Source: Cinclus cinclus
Lineage: Eukaryota > Chordata > Aves > Passeriformes > Cinclidae
Length of the DNA: 64,000 nucleotides
Assembly: GCF_963662255.1 (NCBI RefSeq)
Contig: NC_085046.1
Location: forward strand, 54,282,570 to 54,346,569
Direction of reading: 5' to 3'
Numbering within the stretch: position 1 is the stretch's first letter; each line of letters begins with the position of its first letter. Of this stretch, positions 9,707 through 22,083 are shown in pieces. The translations under genes and the position numbers were made by a program. Below the pieces are notes generated by a model that saw nothing but the letters and a program-made list of their open reading frames with translations, searched no databases and was not told the DNA's origin.

Positions 9707-9893
9707 AGGCCCCTCTGCCCAAGGCTGCAGCCGCAGCCGTCGTGCTCCTGGCCGGGACACGGACAGCGTGCCCAAGGAGCGCCGGCGCCCCACAAAGAGG
9801 AAGGCCTCTAGACCTCAGGACTCTCCCCAGCCCCCAAAAAGGCCGTCCCGCCAGCGCAAGCCCAAGCCAAGGCCCCTTGATTGTAGGAAGTAG
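8829..9893 (+). CDS. TOPORS-like RING-finger protein, copy 3 (354 aa)
   Basis: The protein looks identical to copy 2: Ala163, Arg89, long Glu/Gln tract and 13 alanines (9663-9701). The flanking spacer differs from that of copy 2, so the two units are not simply one duplicated block. Confidence 0.87.
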
Positions 9894-10003
9894 GAGTAGA
9901 TGTAGGAGTAAAGAATCAATGTTAGGAGTTGGAAATTGTTTTTAGAAGTAGGAAATAAATGGTAGAGTTAGGAAATCAATTGTAGAAGTAGGAAATAAAT
10001 TGT
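9885..10003 (+). terminator. 3' minisatellite with poly(A) signals, copy 3
   Basis: AATAAA lies at 9954-9959 and 9994-9999, and the G-run block is at 10085-10108. Confidence 0.73.
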
Positions 10004-12148
10004 TGTTTCTCTGACACAGTCTCAGAGTGTGGCTTTCTCGGCCTTCTCGTGTTGCCTTTTCCCTCTGCCCTCAAATGCCAATGTGGGTGGCAACTGGGAG
10101 GGGAGGGGATAGGAACATTGTAGCCACAGGGGCCCAGAGGAGCCCTGGCAGGGGCCTGTGCCCAGTGCTACAGGAAGACAAGAAGCAGCCCCCAGGCAGG
10201 CCAAGCTTGGGACCCAGCCTGGGAGTCTGGAAAGCTTCCTGCTCTCAACTGCAGGGCAGGACAGGCCATCTTCATGGGGCATGAGCTGCAGGCAGCAAGC
10301 GAGCTAAAAGGGACAGAAGGAGCCCTCAGCTGGGGTCACAGTCAGTGCTGCAGAGGAAAGCAAAACTTCTCGGGATCCAGAGCCAATGTGGCCTGAGGGA
10401 AAGTTCCTTCTTGACCCCAGGGCTACTGATTGGCCGTGTTGAAGAGGGGCTCTGGAATGAAGGCAGCCAGTGGAAACACCGGTCGCCTTGGAGAACCACA
10501 TGCCATCCTGCCTGTTCAGCAGAGTCAGCTGCACAGGACAACCCAGGGTCTGCCAGGCCAAGTGCCAGTGGCCCAATAGGTAGAGTCTGCAAGGATGCTC
10601 CAGGAAGTCCCTGATGCAAAGAGATGGAGAGATGCTTCGTTGGTGTGGCTAGCTTTTAGCTGTCAGAATAAACCAAAACTCTTGTAGGGATCTTCAGAAG
10701 ATCCCGCCCTTCAAAATGACAATGGCCTGCACCGAGAGAGGGGCCAGCTTCCAGTTTGATGCCGCCCTGAGCACTGAAGGGGATGAGTGGAGGGAAAGAG
10801 CCAAGAGGAAGGATGGATTTGAACAAATCCACAGGATTCCTGCCAAGCCATTGAAGCCTAAGTGCAGATGTATCCTTGGCCAAGGAAATGAGTGACTTGA
10901 GATGGCGACAAGTCAGATGTGTACAGGCGAGAAACGCAAGGCCTCTATTTACGGAGGGTTCCGAACAATCAAGAGAGCTTTTGTCACGTGGATCACCGAG
11001 GGTTGTGTGTCTGTCTCCAGCCAGGACCGCGGTTACCGTTCTACTCAACGACAGCAGAGATTTTCTCCCCGTTTTGGACCGTTTTTGGTTTGCCCAAAAG
11101 GGTGCTTGATGCTTCTTTTTCAGTTCTCTCTCCATCGTCAACTTGATGTTTCAATGGGATGAGGAGAGCAACAGCGGGTTGCAAGGGTCACTGAGCTAAG
11201 GACCACACCATCGTGCCCGTCAACAGCGATCCAATGGGGCTGTGGAGAAGAAAAGAAATGGGAATTGAAAAGCAACCTGGCAAGAAGTTGATGCGGAGAC
11301 TGGCAGGAGATGTCAGCATGTGCTCGCCTGTCCGAGTGGCGCAGGCGAGCAGCACTGAGAATAGAGAAGAAGGGCTGTCATGTCACGGGATTTAAAGCAG
11401 CCAAGCCACGTGCCTGATGTTCACAGAAGCCTCCCGTGCCAAAAGTGGGAAACTAGCAGGTAATGTGCTTCTAGAGGAGAAATGCTGGGACTGAGGTGGC
11501 CAAATGATTATAAAATCCAAGGCAAGAAAGAGGGAATGATGGCATGGCCCACGTACCCCATGTTTTCTCCTGAGGCCGTGGACTTGCAGGGGCTAAAAGC
11601 CCGCTCTGGCAGATTTGGAAGGCAGTCAAGGCAGCCAGGCGAGAGCAGTGACATCAGCGTGACATCAGCGGCCCACAAACCGCATGGGTGGCAACCTCAG
11701 TGAGCAAAGCATTGTGACCTCACATCCCTCACTGCTTATGTTTGGGCACAGACAGAGCTGGGCTCAGACCGGCTCGCGCCTGGACTCCTGGCAAGCGTGC
11801 CTGCGAGGACTGGAAGCCCGCGAGGTCCTTGGGAGCTGCTGTGGGCAAGTCTGGGTTGTGATTCCCACGCCTTTGCCTGTTTCCTTAGCCATACGTGGTT
11901 GAGGAAGCCAAGCAGTGTGAGCGGTGCTTGCGGCGGCACAGGTGAGCGGTGCAGGAAAGGACTACGGGGTGGCCGTGGGCTGGGCGATGGTGTCTGGGGA
12001 GCTGTGAGTGTGTGGTGTCCTTCTTGAGGGGCCTGGGCGCTCCTTTGAGCCGCCCATCTCCCTGGGACAGCAAGTGACCTGTTTTGCAGCGTGTCACACC
12101 AGCAGGAGGGAGCAGCTGCTGTGCCCAGCTCTGCTGCAAGCCACAAGC
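10004..12148. other. Spacer and 5' flank of copy 4
   Basis: A 2145-bp spacer. TTCTCGTGTTGCC near 10044 is shared only with the spacer of copy 7. It has GTTGAAGAGG near 10438, GCCGTGGACTTGCAG near 11575 and GCTAAAAGCCC near 11592, the last shared with copy 5. The candidate leader intron is at 11942-12089. Confidence 0.65.
11509..11722 (+). promoter_or_regulatory. Candidate promoter region of copy 4
   Basis: TATAAAA at 11509-11515 is followed by the CRE-like cluster at the standard offsets. Confidence 0.42.
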
Positions 12149-12981
12149 ATGGCCACGGAGACAGACTGGAACTGCCCCATCTGCCGTGACGGTCCCGGTG
12201 AAAAGGCTTCTGTAACACCGTGCGTCCACCAGTTCTGCCTGGGCTGCATTGTGCGCTGGGTCAAGACCAAGCCATTGTGCCCCCTGTGCAGGCAGCCTAT
12301 CAAGAGCATCGTTTACTCTGTTCGGTCGGAGGAAGACTTTCTGGAGATAGCTCTCCCAAGCTCCTCAGACTCATGGGCTGCTGGTCACCAGGATGAGCAG
12401 GGGGCTGCGGAGTGCATGCCCAGCACCTATGTAGCTGGCTTCCCAGCTGAGCTCTGGGCTGGCATTTTCCAGGACTGCTCAGAAATCCTGGAGCCCCTGC
12501 TGCCCTGGCTGAACCAGGAGCTTTCGCAGCTGCTCAGGACCCACTGGTGGGAGGTGGCTCTGGCACAGAGTGTGGTCGTAGCCAATTTGTGCTACTATGG
12601 GCTGAGGCAGGAGGCCTTGGTCCAGGAGCTGCAAGCCCTCCTGCAGGAGCAGACGGTGGCATTTGTGCGCCGGCTCATTGACACTGCTGCTGACAGGTGC
12701 AGTGATGAGATCCTGCGGCGGATGAACCTCCTGAACTCCCATGCTCAGGAGGAAGAGGAGCAGGAGCAGGAGCAGGAGGAAGAGGAGGAGGGTCCCAAAG
12801 GCATCACTGCCTCCCTCCAGGGGACTCTCACCCCCATGGTGGCCTCCTCCCACAGCCCTATGGTCTCCAATGTGGAAGCAGACACTGGAACATTGGAAGC
12901 CACGCTGCGTGAGGGGCCCAGCCGCTCTCCATCCATGCCCGTCCATGCAGAGCGGGAGCAGCCCCAGGACGAGCCTGGCGA

Positions 12982-13026
<45 letters not shown>

Positions 13027-13213
13027 AGGCCCCTCTGCCCAAGGCTGCAGCCGCAGCCGTCGTGCTCCTGGCCGGAACACGGACAGCGTGCCCAAGGAGC
13101 GCCGGCGCCCCACAAAGAGGAAGGCCTCTAGACCTCAGGACTCTCCCCAGCCCCCAAAAAGGCCGTCCCGCCAGCGCAAGCCCAAGCCAAGGCCCCTTGA
13201 TTGTAGGAAGTAG
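12149..13213 (+). CDS. TOPORS-like RING-finger protein, copy 4 (354 aa)
   Basis: It carries Ala163 like copies 2-3, Arg89Cys (shared with copy 5) and a private Asp309Asn in the basic tail (copy-1 numbering). The alanine run has 13 residues (12983-13021). The new Cys89 lies in the linker between the RING and the helical block and is not a RING ligand. Confidence 0.87.
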
Positions 13214-13323
13214 GAGTAGATGTAGGAGTAAAGAATCAATGTTAGGAGTTGGAAATTGTTTTTAGAAGTAGGAAATAAATGGTAGAGTTAGGAAATCAAT
13301 TGTAGAAGTAGGAAATAAATTGT
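13205..13323 (+). terminator. 3' minisatellite with poly(A) signals, copy 4
   Basis: AATAAA lies at 13274-13279 and 13314-13319, and the G-run block is at 13405-13428. Confidence 0.73.
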
Positions 13324-15468
13324 TGTTTCTCTGACACAGTCTCAGAGTGTGGCTTTCTCGGCCTTCTCCTGTTGCCTTTTCCCTCTGCCCTCAAATGCCA
13401 ATGTGGGTGGCAACTGGGAGGGGAGGGGATAGGAACATTGTAGCCACAGGGGCCCAGAGGAGCCCTGGCAGGGGCCTGTGCCCAGTGCTACAGGAAGACA
13501 AGAAGCAGCCCCCAGGCAGGCCAAGCTTGGGACCCAGCCTGGGAGTCTGGAAAGCTTCCTGCTCTCAACTGCAGGGCAGGACAGGCCATCTTCATGGGGC
13601 ATGAGCTGCAGGCAGCAAGCGAGCTAAAAGGGACAGAAGGAGCCCTCAGCTGGGGTCACAGTCAGTGCTGCAGAGGAAAGCAAAACTTCTCGGGATCCAG
13701 AGCCAATGTGGCCTGAGGGAAAGTTCCTTCTTGACCCCAGGGCTACTGATTGGCCGTGTTGAAAAGGGGCTCTGGAATGAAGGCAGCCAGTGGAAACACC
13801 GGTCGCCTTGGAGAACCACATGCCATCCTGCCTGTTCAGCAGAGTCAGCTGCACAGGACAACCCAGGGTCTGCCAGGCCAAGTGCCAGTGGCCCAATAGG
13901 TAGAGTCTGCAAGGATGCTCCAGGAAGTCCCTGATGCAAAGAGATGGAGAGATGCTTCGTTGGTGTGGCTAGCTTTTAGCTGTCAGAATAAACCAAAACT
14001 CTTGTAGGGATCTTCAGAAGATCCCGCCCTTCAAAATGACAATGGCCTGCACCGAGAGAGGGGCCAGCTTCCAGTTTGATGCCGCCCTGAGCACTGAAGG
14101 GGATGAGTGGAGGGAAAGAGCCAAGAGGAAGGATGGATTTGAACAAATCCACAGGATTCCTGCCAAGCCATTGAAGCCTAAGTGCAGATGTATCCTTGGC
14201 CAAGGAAATGAGTGACTTGAGATGGCGACAAGTCAGATGTGTACAGGCGAGAAACGCAAGGCCTCTATTTACGGAGGGTTCCGAACAATCAAGAGAGCTT
14301 TTGTCACGTGGATCACCGAGGGTTGTGTGTCTGTCTCCAGCCAGGACCGCGGTTACCGTTCTACTCAACGACAGCAGAGATTTTCTCCCCGTTTTGGACC
14401 GTTTTTGGTTTGCCCAAAAGGGTGCTTGATGCTTCTTTTTCAGTTCTCTCTCCATCGTCAACTTGATGTTTCAATGGGATGAGGAGAGCAACAGCGGGTT
14501 GCAAGGGTCACTGAGCTAAGGACCACACCATCGTGCCCGTCAACAGCGATCCAATGGGGCTGTGGAGAAGAAAAGAAATGGGAATTGAAAAGCAACCTGG
14601 CAAGAAGTTGATGCGGAGACTGGCAGGAGATGTCAGCATGTGCTCGCCTGTCCGAGTGGCGCAGGCGAGCAGCACTGAGAATAGAGAAGAAGGGCTGTCA
14701 TGTCACGGGATTTAAAGCAGCCAAGCCACGTGCCTGATGTTCACAGAAGCCTCCCGTGCCAAAAGTGGGAAACTAGCAGGTAATGTGCTTCTAGAGGAGA
14801 AATGCTGGGACTGAGGTGGCCAAATGATTATAAAATCCAAGGCAAGAAAGAGGGAATGATGGCATGGCCCACGTACCCCATATTTTCTCCTGAGGCCGTG
14901 GACTTGCAGGGGCTAAAAGCCCGCTCTGGCAGATTTGGAAGGCAGTCAAGGCAGCCAGGCGAGAGCAGTGACATCAGCGTGACATCAGCGGCCCACAAAC
15001 CGCATGGGTGGCAACCTCAGTGAGCAAAGCATTGTGACCTCACATCCCTCACTGCTTATGTTTGGGCACAGACAGAGCTGGGCTCAGACCGGCTCGCGCC
15101 TGGACTCCTGGCAAGCGTGCCTGCGAGGACTGGAAGCCCGCGAGGTCCTTGGGAGCTGCTGTGGGCAAGTCTGGGTTGTGATTCCCACGCCTTTGCCTGT
15201 TTCCTTAGCCATACGTGGTTGAGGAAGCCAAGCAGTGTGAGCGGTGCTTGCGGCGGCACAGGTGAGCGGTGCAGGAAAGGACTACGGGGTGGCCGTGGGC
15301 TGGGCGATGGTGTCTGGGGAGCTGTGAGTGTGTGGTGTCCTTCTTGAGGGGCCTGGGCGCTCCTTTGAGCCGCCCATCTCCCTGGGACAGCAAGTGACCT
15401 GTTTTGCAGCGTGTCACACCAGCAGGAGGGAGCAGCTGCTGTGCCCAGCTCTGCTGCAAGCCACAAGC
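13324..15468. other. Spacer and 5' flank of copy 5
   Basis: A 2145-bp spacer, close to that of copy 4 in its 3' half (GTGGACTTGCAG, GCTAAAAGCCC). It has a private CCCATATTTTCTCC near 14877 and GTTGAAAAGG rather than GAAGAGG. The candidate leader intron is at 15262-15409. Confidence 0.65.
14829..15042 (+). promoter_or_regulatory. Candidate promoter region of copy 5
   Basis: TATAAAA at 14829-14835 is followed by the CRE-like cluster. Confidence 0.42.
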
Positions 15469-16509
15469 ATGGCCACGGAGACAGACTGGAACTGCCCCAT
15501 CTGCCGTGACGGTCCCGGTGAAAAGGCTTCTGTAACACCGTGCGTCCACCAGTTCTGCCTGGGCTGCATTGTGCGCTGGGTCAAGACCAAGCCATTGTGC
15601 CCCCTGTGCAGGCAGCCTATCAAGAGCATCGTTTACTCTGTTCGGTCGGAGGAAGACTTTCTGGAGATAGCTCTCCCAAGCTCCTCAGACTCATGGGCTG
15701 CTGGTCACCAGGATGAGCAGGGGGCTGCGGAGTGCATGCCCAGCACCTATGTAGCTGGCTTCCCAGCTGAGCTCTGGGCTGGCATTTTCCAGGACTGCTC
15801 AGAAATCCTGGAGCCCCTGCTGCCCTGGCTGAACCAGGAGCTTTCGCAGCTGCTCAGGACCCACTGGTGGGAGGTGGCTCTGGCACAGAGTGTGGTCGTA
15901 GCCAATTTGTGCTACTATGGGCTGAGGCAGGAGGCCTTGGTCCAGGAGCTGCAAGGCCTGCTGCAGGAGCAGACGGTGGCATTTGTGCGCCGGCTCATTG
16001 ACACTGCTGCTGACAGGTGCAGTGATGAGATCCTGCGGCGGATGAACCTCCTGAACTCCCATGCTCAGGAGGAAGAGGAGCAGGAGCAGGAGGAAGAGGA
16101 GGAGGGTCCCAAAGGCATCACTGCCTCCCTCCAGGGGACTCTCACCCCCATGGTGGCCTCCTCCCACAGCCCTATGGTCTCCAATGTGGAAGCAGACACT
16201 GGAACATTGGAAGCCACGCTGCGTGAGGGGCCCAGCCGCTCTCCATCCATGCCCGTCCATGCAGAGCGGGAGCAGCCCCAGGACGAGCCTGGCGAGGCAG
16301 CAGCAGCAGCAGCAGCAGGAGAAGGCCCCTCTGCCCAAGGCTGCAGCCGCAGCCGTCGTGCTCCTGGCCGGGACACGGACAGCGTGCCCAAGGAGCGCCG
16401 GCGCCCCACAAAGAGGAAGGCCTCTAGACCTCAGGACTCTCCCCAGCCCCCAAAAAGGCCGTCCCGCCAGCGCAAGCCCAAGCCAAGGCCCCTTGATTGT
16501 AGGAAGTAG
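15469..16509 (+). CDS. TOPORS-like RING-finger protein, copy 5 (346 aa, shortest)
   Basis: This is the shortest copy. It has only 7 alanines (16297-16317) and the 6-bp shorter Glu/Gln tract, which lacks one Glu-Gln pair. Cys89 is shared with copy 4, but residue 163 is Gly. The 5' half thus resembles copy 4 and the 3' half does not, as expected of a recombinant unit. The RING and basic tail are intact. Confidence 0.87.
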   Translation: MATETDWNCPICRDGPGEKASVTPCVHQFCLGCIVRWVKTKPLCPLCRQPIKSIVYSVRSEEDFLEIALPSSSDSWAAGHQDEQGAAECMPSTYVAGFPAELWAGIFQDCSEILEPLLPWLNQELSQLLRTHWWEVALAQSVVVANLCYYGLRQEALVQELQGLLQEQTVAFVRRLIDTAADRCSDEILRRMNLLNSHAQEEEEQEQEEEEEGPKGITASLQGTLTPMVASSHSPMVSNVEADTGTLEATLREGPSRSPSMPVHAEREQPQDEPGEAAAAAAAGEGPSAQGCSRSRRAPGRDTDSVPKERRRPTKRKASRPQDSPQPPKRPSRQRKPKPRPLDCRK

Positions 16510-16619
16510 GAGTAGATGTAGGAGTAAAGAATCAATGTTAGGAGTTGGAAATTGTTTTTAGAAGTAGGAAATAAATGGTAGAGTTAGGAAATCAATTGTA
16601 GAAGTAGGAAATAAATTGT
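16501..16619 (+). terminator. 3' minisatellite with poly(A) signals, copy 5
   Basis: AATAAA lies at 16570-16575 and 16610-16615, and the G-run block is at 16701-16724. Confidence 0.73.
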
Positions 16620-18760
16620 TGTTTCTCTGACACAGTCTCAGAGTGTGGCTTTCTCGGCCTTCTCCTGTTGCCTTTTCCCTCTGCCCTCAAATGCCAATGT
16701 GGGCGGCAACTGGGAGGGGAGGGGATAGGAACATTGTAGCCACAGGGGCCCAGAGGAGCCCTGGCAGGGGCCTGTGCCCAGTGCTACAGGAAGACAAGAA
16801 GCAGCCCCCAGGCCAAGCTTGGGGCCCAGCCTGGGAGTCTGGAAAGCTTCCTGCTCTCAACTGCAGGGCAGGACAGGCCATCTTCATGGGGCATGAGCTG
16901 CAGGCAGCAAGCGAGCTAAAAGGGACAGAAGGAGCCCTCAGCTGGGGTCACAGTCAGTGCTGCAGAGGAAAGCAAAACTTCTCGGGATCCAGAGCCAATG
17001 TGGCCTGAGGGAAAGTTCCTTCTTGACCCCAGGGCTACTGATTGGCCGTGTTGAAAAGGGGCTCTGGAATGAAGGCAGCCAGTGGAAACACCGGTCGCCT
17101 TGGAGAACCACATGCCATCCTGCCTGATCAGCAGAGTCAGCTGCACAGGACAACCCAGGGTCTGCCAGGCCAAGTGCCAGTGGCACAATAGGTAGAGTCT
17201 GCAAGGATGCTCCAGGAAGTCCCTGATGCAAAGAGATGGAGAGATGCTTCGTTGGTGTGGCTAGCTTTTAGCTGTCAGAATAAACCAAAACTCTTGTAGG
17301 GATCTTCAGAAGATCCCGCCCTTCAAAATGACAATGGCCTGCACCGAGAGAGGGGCCAGCTTCCAGTTTGATGCCGCCCTGAGCACTGAAGGGGATGAGT
17401 GGAGGGAAAGAGCCAAGAGGAAGGATGGATTTGAACAAATCCACAGGATTCCTGCCAAGCCATTGAAGCCTAAGTGCAGATGTATCCTTGGCCAAGGAAA
17501 TGAGTGACTTGAGATGGCAACAAGTCAGATGTGTACAGGCGAGAAAGGCAAGCCCTCTATTTAAGGAGGGTTCCGAACAATCAAGAGAGCTTTTGTCACG
17601 TGGATCACCGAGGGTTGTGTGTCTGTCTCCAGCCAGGACCGCGGTTACCGTTCTACTCAACGACAGCAGAGATTTTCTCCCCGTTTTGGACCGTTTTTGG
17701 TTTGCCCAAAAGGGTGCTTGATGCTTCTTTTTCAGTTCTCTCTCCATCGTCAACTTGATGTTTCAATGGGATGAGGAGAGCAACAGCGGGTTGCAAGGGT
17801 CACTGAGCTAAGGACCACACCATCGTGCCCGTCAACAGCGATCCAATGGGGCTGTGGAGAAGAAAAGAAATGGGAATAGAAAAGCAACCTGGCAAGAAGT
17901 TGATGCGGAGACTGGCAGGAGATGTCAGCATGTGCTCGCCTGTCCGAGTGGCGCAGGCGAGCAGCACTGAGAATAGAGAAGAAGGGCTGTCATGTCACGG
18001 GATTTAAAGCAGCCAAGCCACGTGCCTGATGTACACAGAAGCCTCCCGTGCCAAAAGTGGGAAACTAGCAGGTAATGTGCTTCTAGAGGAGAAATGCTGG
18101 GACTGAGGTGGCCAAATGATTATAAAATCTGAGGCAAGAAAGAGGGAATGATGGCATGGCCCACGTACCCCATGTTTTCTCCTGAGGCCGTGGACTTGCA
18201 GGGGCTAAAGGCCCGCTCTGGCAGATTTGGAAGGCAGTCAAGGCAGCCAGGCGAGAGCAGTGACATCAGCGTGACATCAGCGGCCCACAAACCGCATGGG
18301 TGGCAACCTCAGTGAGCAAAGCATTGTGACCTCACATCCCTCACTGCTTATGTTTGGGCACAGACAGAGCTGGGCTCAGACCGGCTCGCGCCTGGACTCC
18401 TGGCAAGCGTGCCTGCGAGGACTGGAAGCCCGCGAGGTCCTTGGGAGCTGCTGTGGGCAAGTCTGGGTTGTGATTCCCACGCCTTTGCCTGTTTCCTTAG
18501 CCATACGTGGTTGAGGAAGCCAAGCAGTGTGAGCGGTGCTTGCGGCGGCACAGGTGAGCGGTGCAGGAAAGGACTACGGGGTGGCCGTGGGCTGGGCGAT
18601 GGTGTCTGGGGAGCTGTGAGTGTGTGGTGTCCTTCTTGAGGGGCCTGGGCGCTCCTTTGAGCCGCCCATCTCCCTGGGACAGCAAGTGACCTGTTTTGCA
18701 GCGTGTCACACCAGCAGGAGGGAGCAGCTGCTGTGCCCAGCTCTGCTGCAAGCCACAAGC
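16620..18760. other. Spacer and 5' flank of copy 6
   Basis: A 2141-bp spacer. It has CTTGGGGCCC near 16818 (shared with copy 7), CCTGATCAGCAG near 17122 (shared with copies 13, 14 and 19), a private GAGAAAGGCAAG near 17542, and GGAATAGAAAAG. The candidate leader intron is at 18554-18701. Confidence 0.65.
18121..18334 (+). promoter_or_regulatory. Candidate promoter region of copy 6
   Basis: TATAAAA at 18121-18127 is followed by ATCTGAGG and then the CRE-like cluster. Confidence 0.42.
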
Positions 18761-19593
18761 ATGGCCACGGAGACAGACTGGAACTGCCCCATCTGCCGTG
18801 ACGGTCCCGGTGAAAAGGCTTCTGTAACACCGTGCGTCCACCAGTTCTGCCTGGGCTGCATTGTGCGCTGGGTCAAGACCAAGCCATTGTGCCCCCTGTG
18901 CAGGCAGCCTATCAAGAGCATCGTTTACTCTGTTCGGTCGGAGGAAGACTTTCTGGAGATAGCTCTCCCAAGCTCCTCAGACTCATGGGCTGCTGGTCAC
19001 CAGGATGAGCAGGGGGCTGCGGAGCGCATGCCCAGCACCTATGTAGCTGGCTTCCCAGCTGAGCTCTGGGCTGGCATTTTCCAGGACTGCTCAGAAATCC
19101 TGGAGCCCCTGCTGCCCTGGCTGAACCAGGAGCTTTCGCAGCTGCTCAGGACCCACTGGTGGGAGGTGGCTCTGGCACAGAGTGTGGTCGTAGCCAATTT
19201 GTGCTACTATGGGCTGAGGCAGGAGGCCTTGGTCCAGGAGCTGCAAGGCCTGCTGCAGGAGCAGACGGTGGCATTTGTGCGCCGGCTCATTGACACTGCT
19301 GCTGACAGGTGCAGTGATGAGATCCTGCGGCGGATGAACCTCCTGAACTCCCATGCTCAGGAGGAAGAGGAGCAGGAGCAGGAGCAGGAGGAAGAGGAGG
19401 AGGGTCCCAAAGGCATCACTGCCTCCCTCCAGGGGACTCTCACCCCCATGGTGGCCTCCTCCCACAGCCCTATGGTCTCCAATGTGGAAGCAGACACTGG
19501 AACATTGGAAGCCACGCTGCGTGAGGGGCCCAGCCGCTCTCCATCCATGCCCGTCCATGCAGAGCGGGAGCAGCCCCAGGACGAGCCTGGCGA

Positions 19594-19641
<48 letters not shown>

Positions 19642-19828
19642 AGGCCCCTCTGCCCAAGGCTGCAGCCGCAGCCGTCGTGCTCCTGGCCGGGACACGGACA
19701 GCGTGCCCAAGGAGCGCCGGCGCCCCACAAAGAGGAAGGCCTCTAGACCTCAGGACTCTCCCCAGCCCCCAAAAAGGCCGTCCCGCCAGCGCAAGCCCAA
19801 GCCAAGGCCCCTTGATTGTAGGAAGTAG
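18761..19828 (+). CDS. TOPORS-like RING-finger protein, copy 6 (355 aa)
   Basis: It matches copy 1 in residue choices (Arg89, Gly163, Ser312, long Glu/Gln tract) but has 14 alanines (19595-19636). Confidence 0.87.
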
Positions 19829-19938
19829 GAGTAGATGTAGGAGTAAAGAATCAATGTTAGGAGTTGGAAATTGTTTTTAGAAGTAGGAAATAAATGGTAG
19901 AGTTAGGAAATCAATTGTAGAAGTAGGAAATAAATTGT
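19820..19938 (+). terminator. 3' minisatellite with poly(A) signals, copy 6
   Basis: AATAAA lies at 19889-19894 and 19929-19934, and the G-run block is at 20020-20043. Confidence 0.73.
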
Positions 19939-22083
19939 TGTTTCTCTGACACAGTCTCAGAGTGTGGCTTTCTCGGCCTTCTCGTGTTGCCTTTTCCCTC
20001 TGCCCTCAAATGCCAATGTGGGTGGCAACTGGGAGGGGAGGGGATAGGAACATTGTAGCCACAGGGGCCCAGAGGAGCCCTGGCAGGGGCCTGTGCCCAG
20101 TGCTACAGGAAGACAAGAAGCAGCCCCCAGGCAGGCCAAGCTTGGGGCCCAGCCTGGGAGTCTGGAAAGCTTCCTGCTCTCAACTGCAGGGCAGGACAGG
20201 CCATCTTCATGGGGCATGAGCTGCAGGCAGCAAGCGAGCTAAAAGGGACAGAAGGAGCCCTCAGCTGGGGTCACAGTCAGTGCTGCAGAGGAAAGCAAAA
20301 CTTCTCGGGATCCAGAGCCAATGTGGCCTGAGGGAAAGTTCCTTCTTGACCCCAGGGCTACTGATTGGCCGTGTTGAAGAGGGGCTCTGGAATGAAGGCA
20401 GCCAGTGGAAACACCGGTCGCCTTGGAGAACCACATGCCATCCTGCCTGTTCAGCAGAGTCAGCTGCACAGGACAACCCAGGGTCTGCCAGGCCAAGTGC
20501 CAGTGGCCCAATAGGTAGAGTCTGCAAGGATGCTCCAGGAAGTCCCTGATGCAAAGAGATGGAGAGATGCTTCGTTGGTGTGGCTAGCTTTTAGCTGTCA
20601 GAATAAACCAAAACTCTTGTAGGGATCTTCAGAAGATCCCGCCCTTCAAAATGACAATGGCCTGCACCGAGAGAGGGGCCAGCTTCCAGTTTGATGCCGC
20701 CCTGAGCACTGAAGGGGATGAGTGGAGGGAAAGAGCCAAGAGGAAGGATGGATTTGAACAAATCCACAGGATTCCTGCCAAGCCATTGAAGCCTAAGTGC
20801 AGATGTATCCTTGGCCAAGGAAATGAGTGACTTGAGATGGCGACAAGTCAGATGTGTACAGGCGAGAAACGTAAGCCCTCTATTTAAGGAGGGTTCCGAA
20901 CAATCAAGAGAGCTTTTGTCACGTGGATCACCGAGGGTTGTGTGTCTGTCTCCAGCCAGGACCGCGGTTACCGTTCTACTCAACGACAGCAGAGATTTTC
21001 TCCCCGTTTTGGACCGTTTTTGGTTTGCCCAAAAGGGTGCTTGATGCTTCTTTTTCAGTTCTCTCTCCATCGTCAACTTGATGTTTCAATGGGATGAGGA
21101 GAGCAACAGCGGGTTGCAAGGGTCACTGAGCTAAGGACCACACCATCGTGCCCGTCAACAGCGATCCAATGGGGCTGTGGAGAAGAAAAGAAATGGGAAT
21201 TGAAAAGCAACCTGGCAAGAAGTTGATGCGGAGACTGGCAGGAGATGTCAGCATGTGCTCGCCTGTCCGAGTGGCGCAGGCGAGCAGCACTGAGAATAGA
21301 GAAGAAGGGCTGTCATGTCACGGGATTTAAAGCAGCCAAGCCACGTGCCTGATGTTCACAGAAGCCTCCCGTGCCAAAAGTGGGAAACTAGCAGGTAATG
21401 TGCTTCTAGAGGAGAAATGCTGGGACTGAGGTGGCCAAATGATTATAAAATCCAAGGCAAGAAAGAGGGAATGATGGCATGGCCCACGTACCCCATGTTT
21501 TCTCCTGAGGCCGTGTACTTGCAGGGGCTAAAGGCCCGCTCTGGCAGATTTGGAAGGCAGTCAAGGCAGCCAGGCGAGAGCAGTGACATCAGCGTGACAT
21601 CAGCGGCCCACAAACCGCATGGGTGGCAACCTCAGTGAGCAAAGCATTGTGACCTCACATCCCTCACTGTTTATGTTTGGGCACAGACAGAGCTGGGCTC
21701 AGACCGGCTCGCGCCTGGACTCCTGGCAAGCGTGCCTGCGAGGACTGGAAGCCCGCGAGGTCCTTGGGAGCTGCTGTGGGCAAGTCTGGGTTGTGATTCC
21801 CACGCCTTTGCCTGTTTCCTTAGCCATACGTGGTTGAGGAAGCCAAGCAGTGTGAGCGGTGCTTGCGGCGGCACAGGTGAGCGGTGCAGGAAAGGACTAC
21901 GGGGTGGCCGTGGGCTGGGCGATGGTGTCTGGGGAGCTGTGAGTGTGTGGTGTCCTTCTTGAGGGGCCTGGGCGCTCCTTTGAGCCGCCCATCTCCCTGG
22001 GACAGCAAGTGACCTGTTTTGCAGCGTGTCACACCAGCAGGAGGGAGCAGCTGCTGTGCCCAGCTCTGCTGCAAGCCACAAGC
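19939..22083. other. Spacer and 5' flank of copy 7
   Basis: A 2145-bp mosaic spacer. It combines TTCTCGTGTTGCC and GAAGAGG (as in copy 4), CTTGGGGCCC (as in copy 6) and AAACGTAAGCCC (as in copy 2, but with TTTAAGG instead of TTTACGG). Its ACTGTTTATG is also like copies 2 and 3. The candidate leader intron is at 21877-22024. Confidence 0.65.
21444..21657 (+). promoter_or_regulatory. Candidate promoter region of copy 7
   Basis: TATAAAA at 21444-21450 is followed by ATCCAAGG and the CRE-like cluster. Confidence 0.42.
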
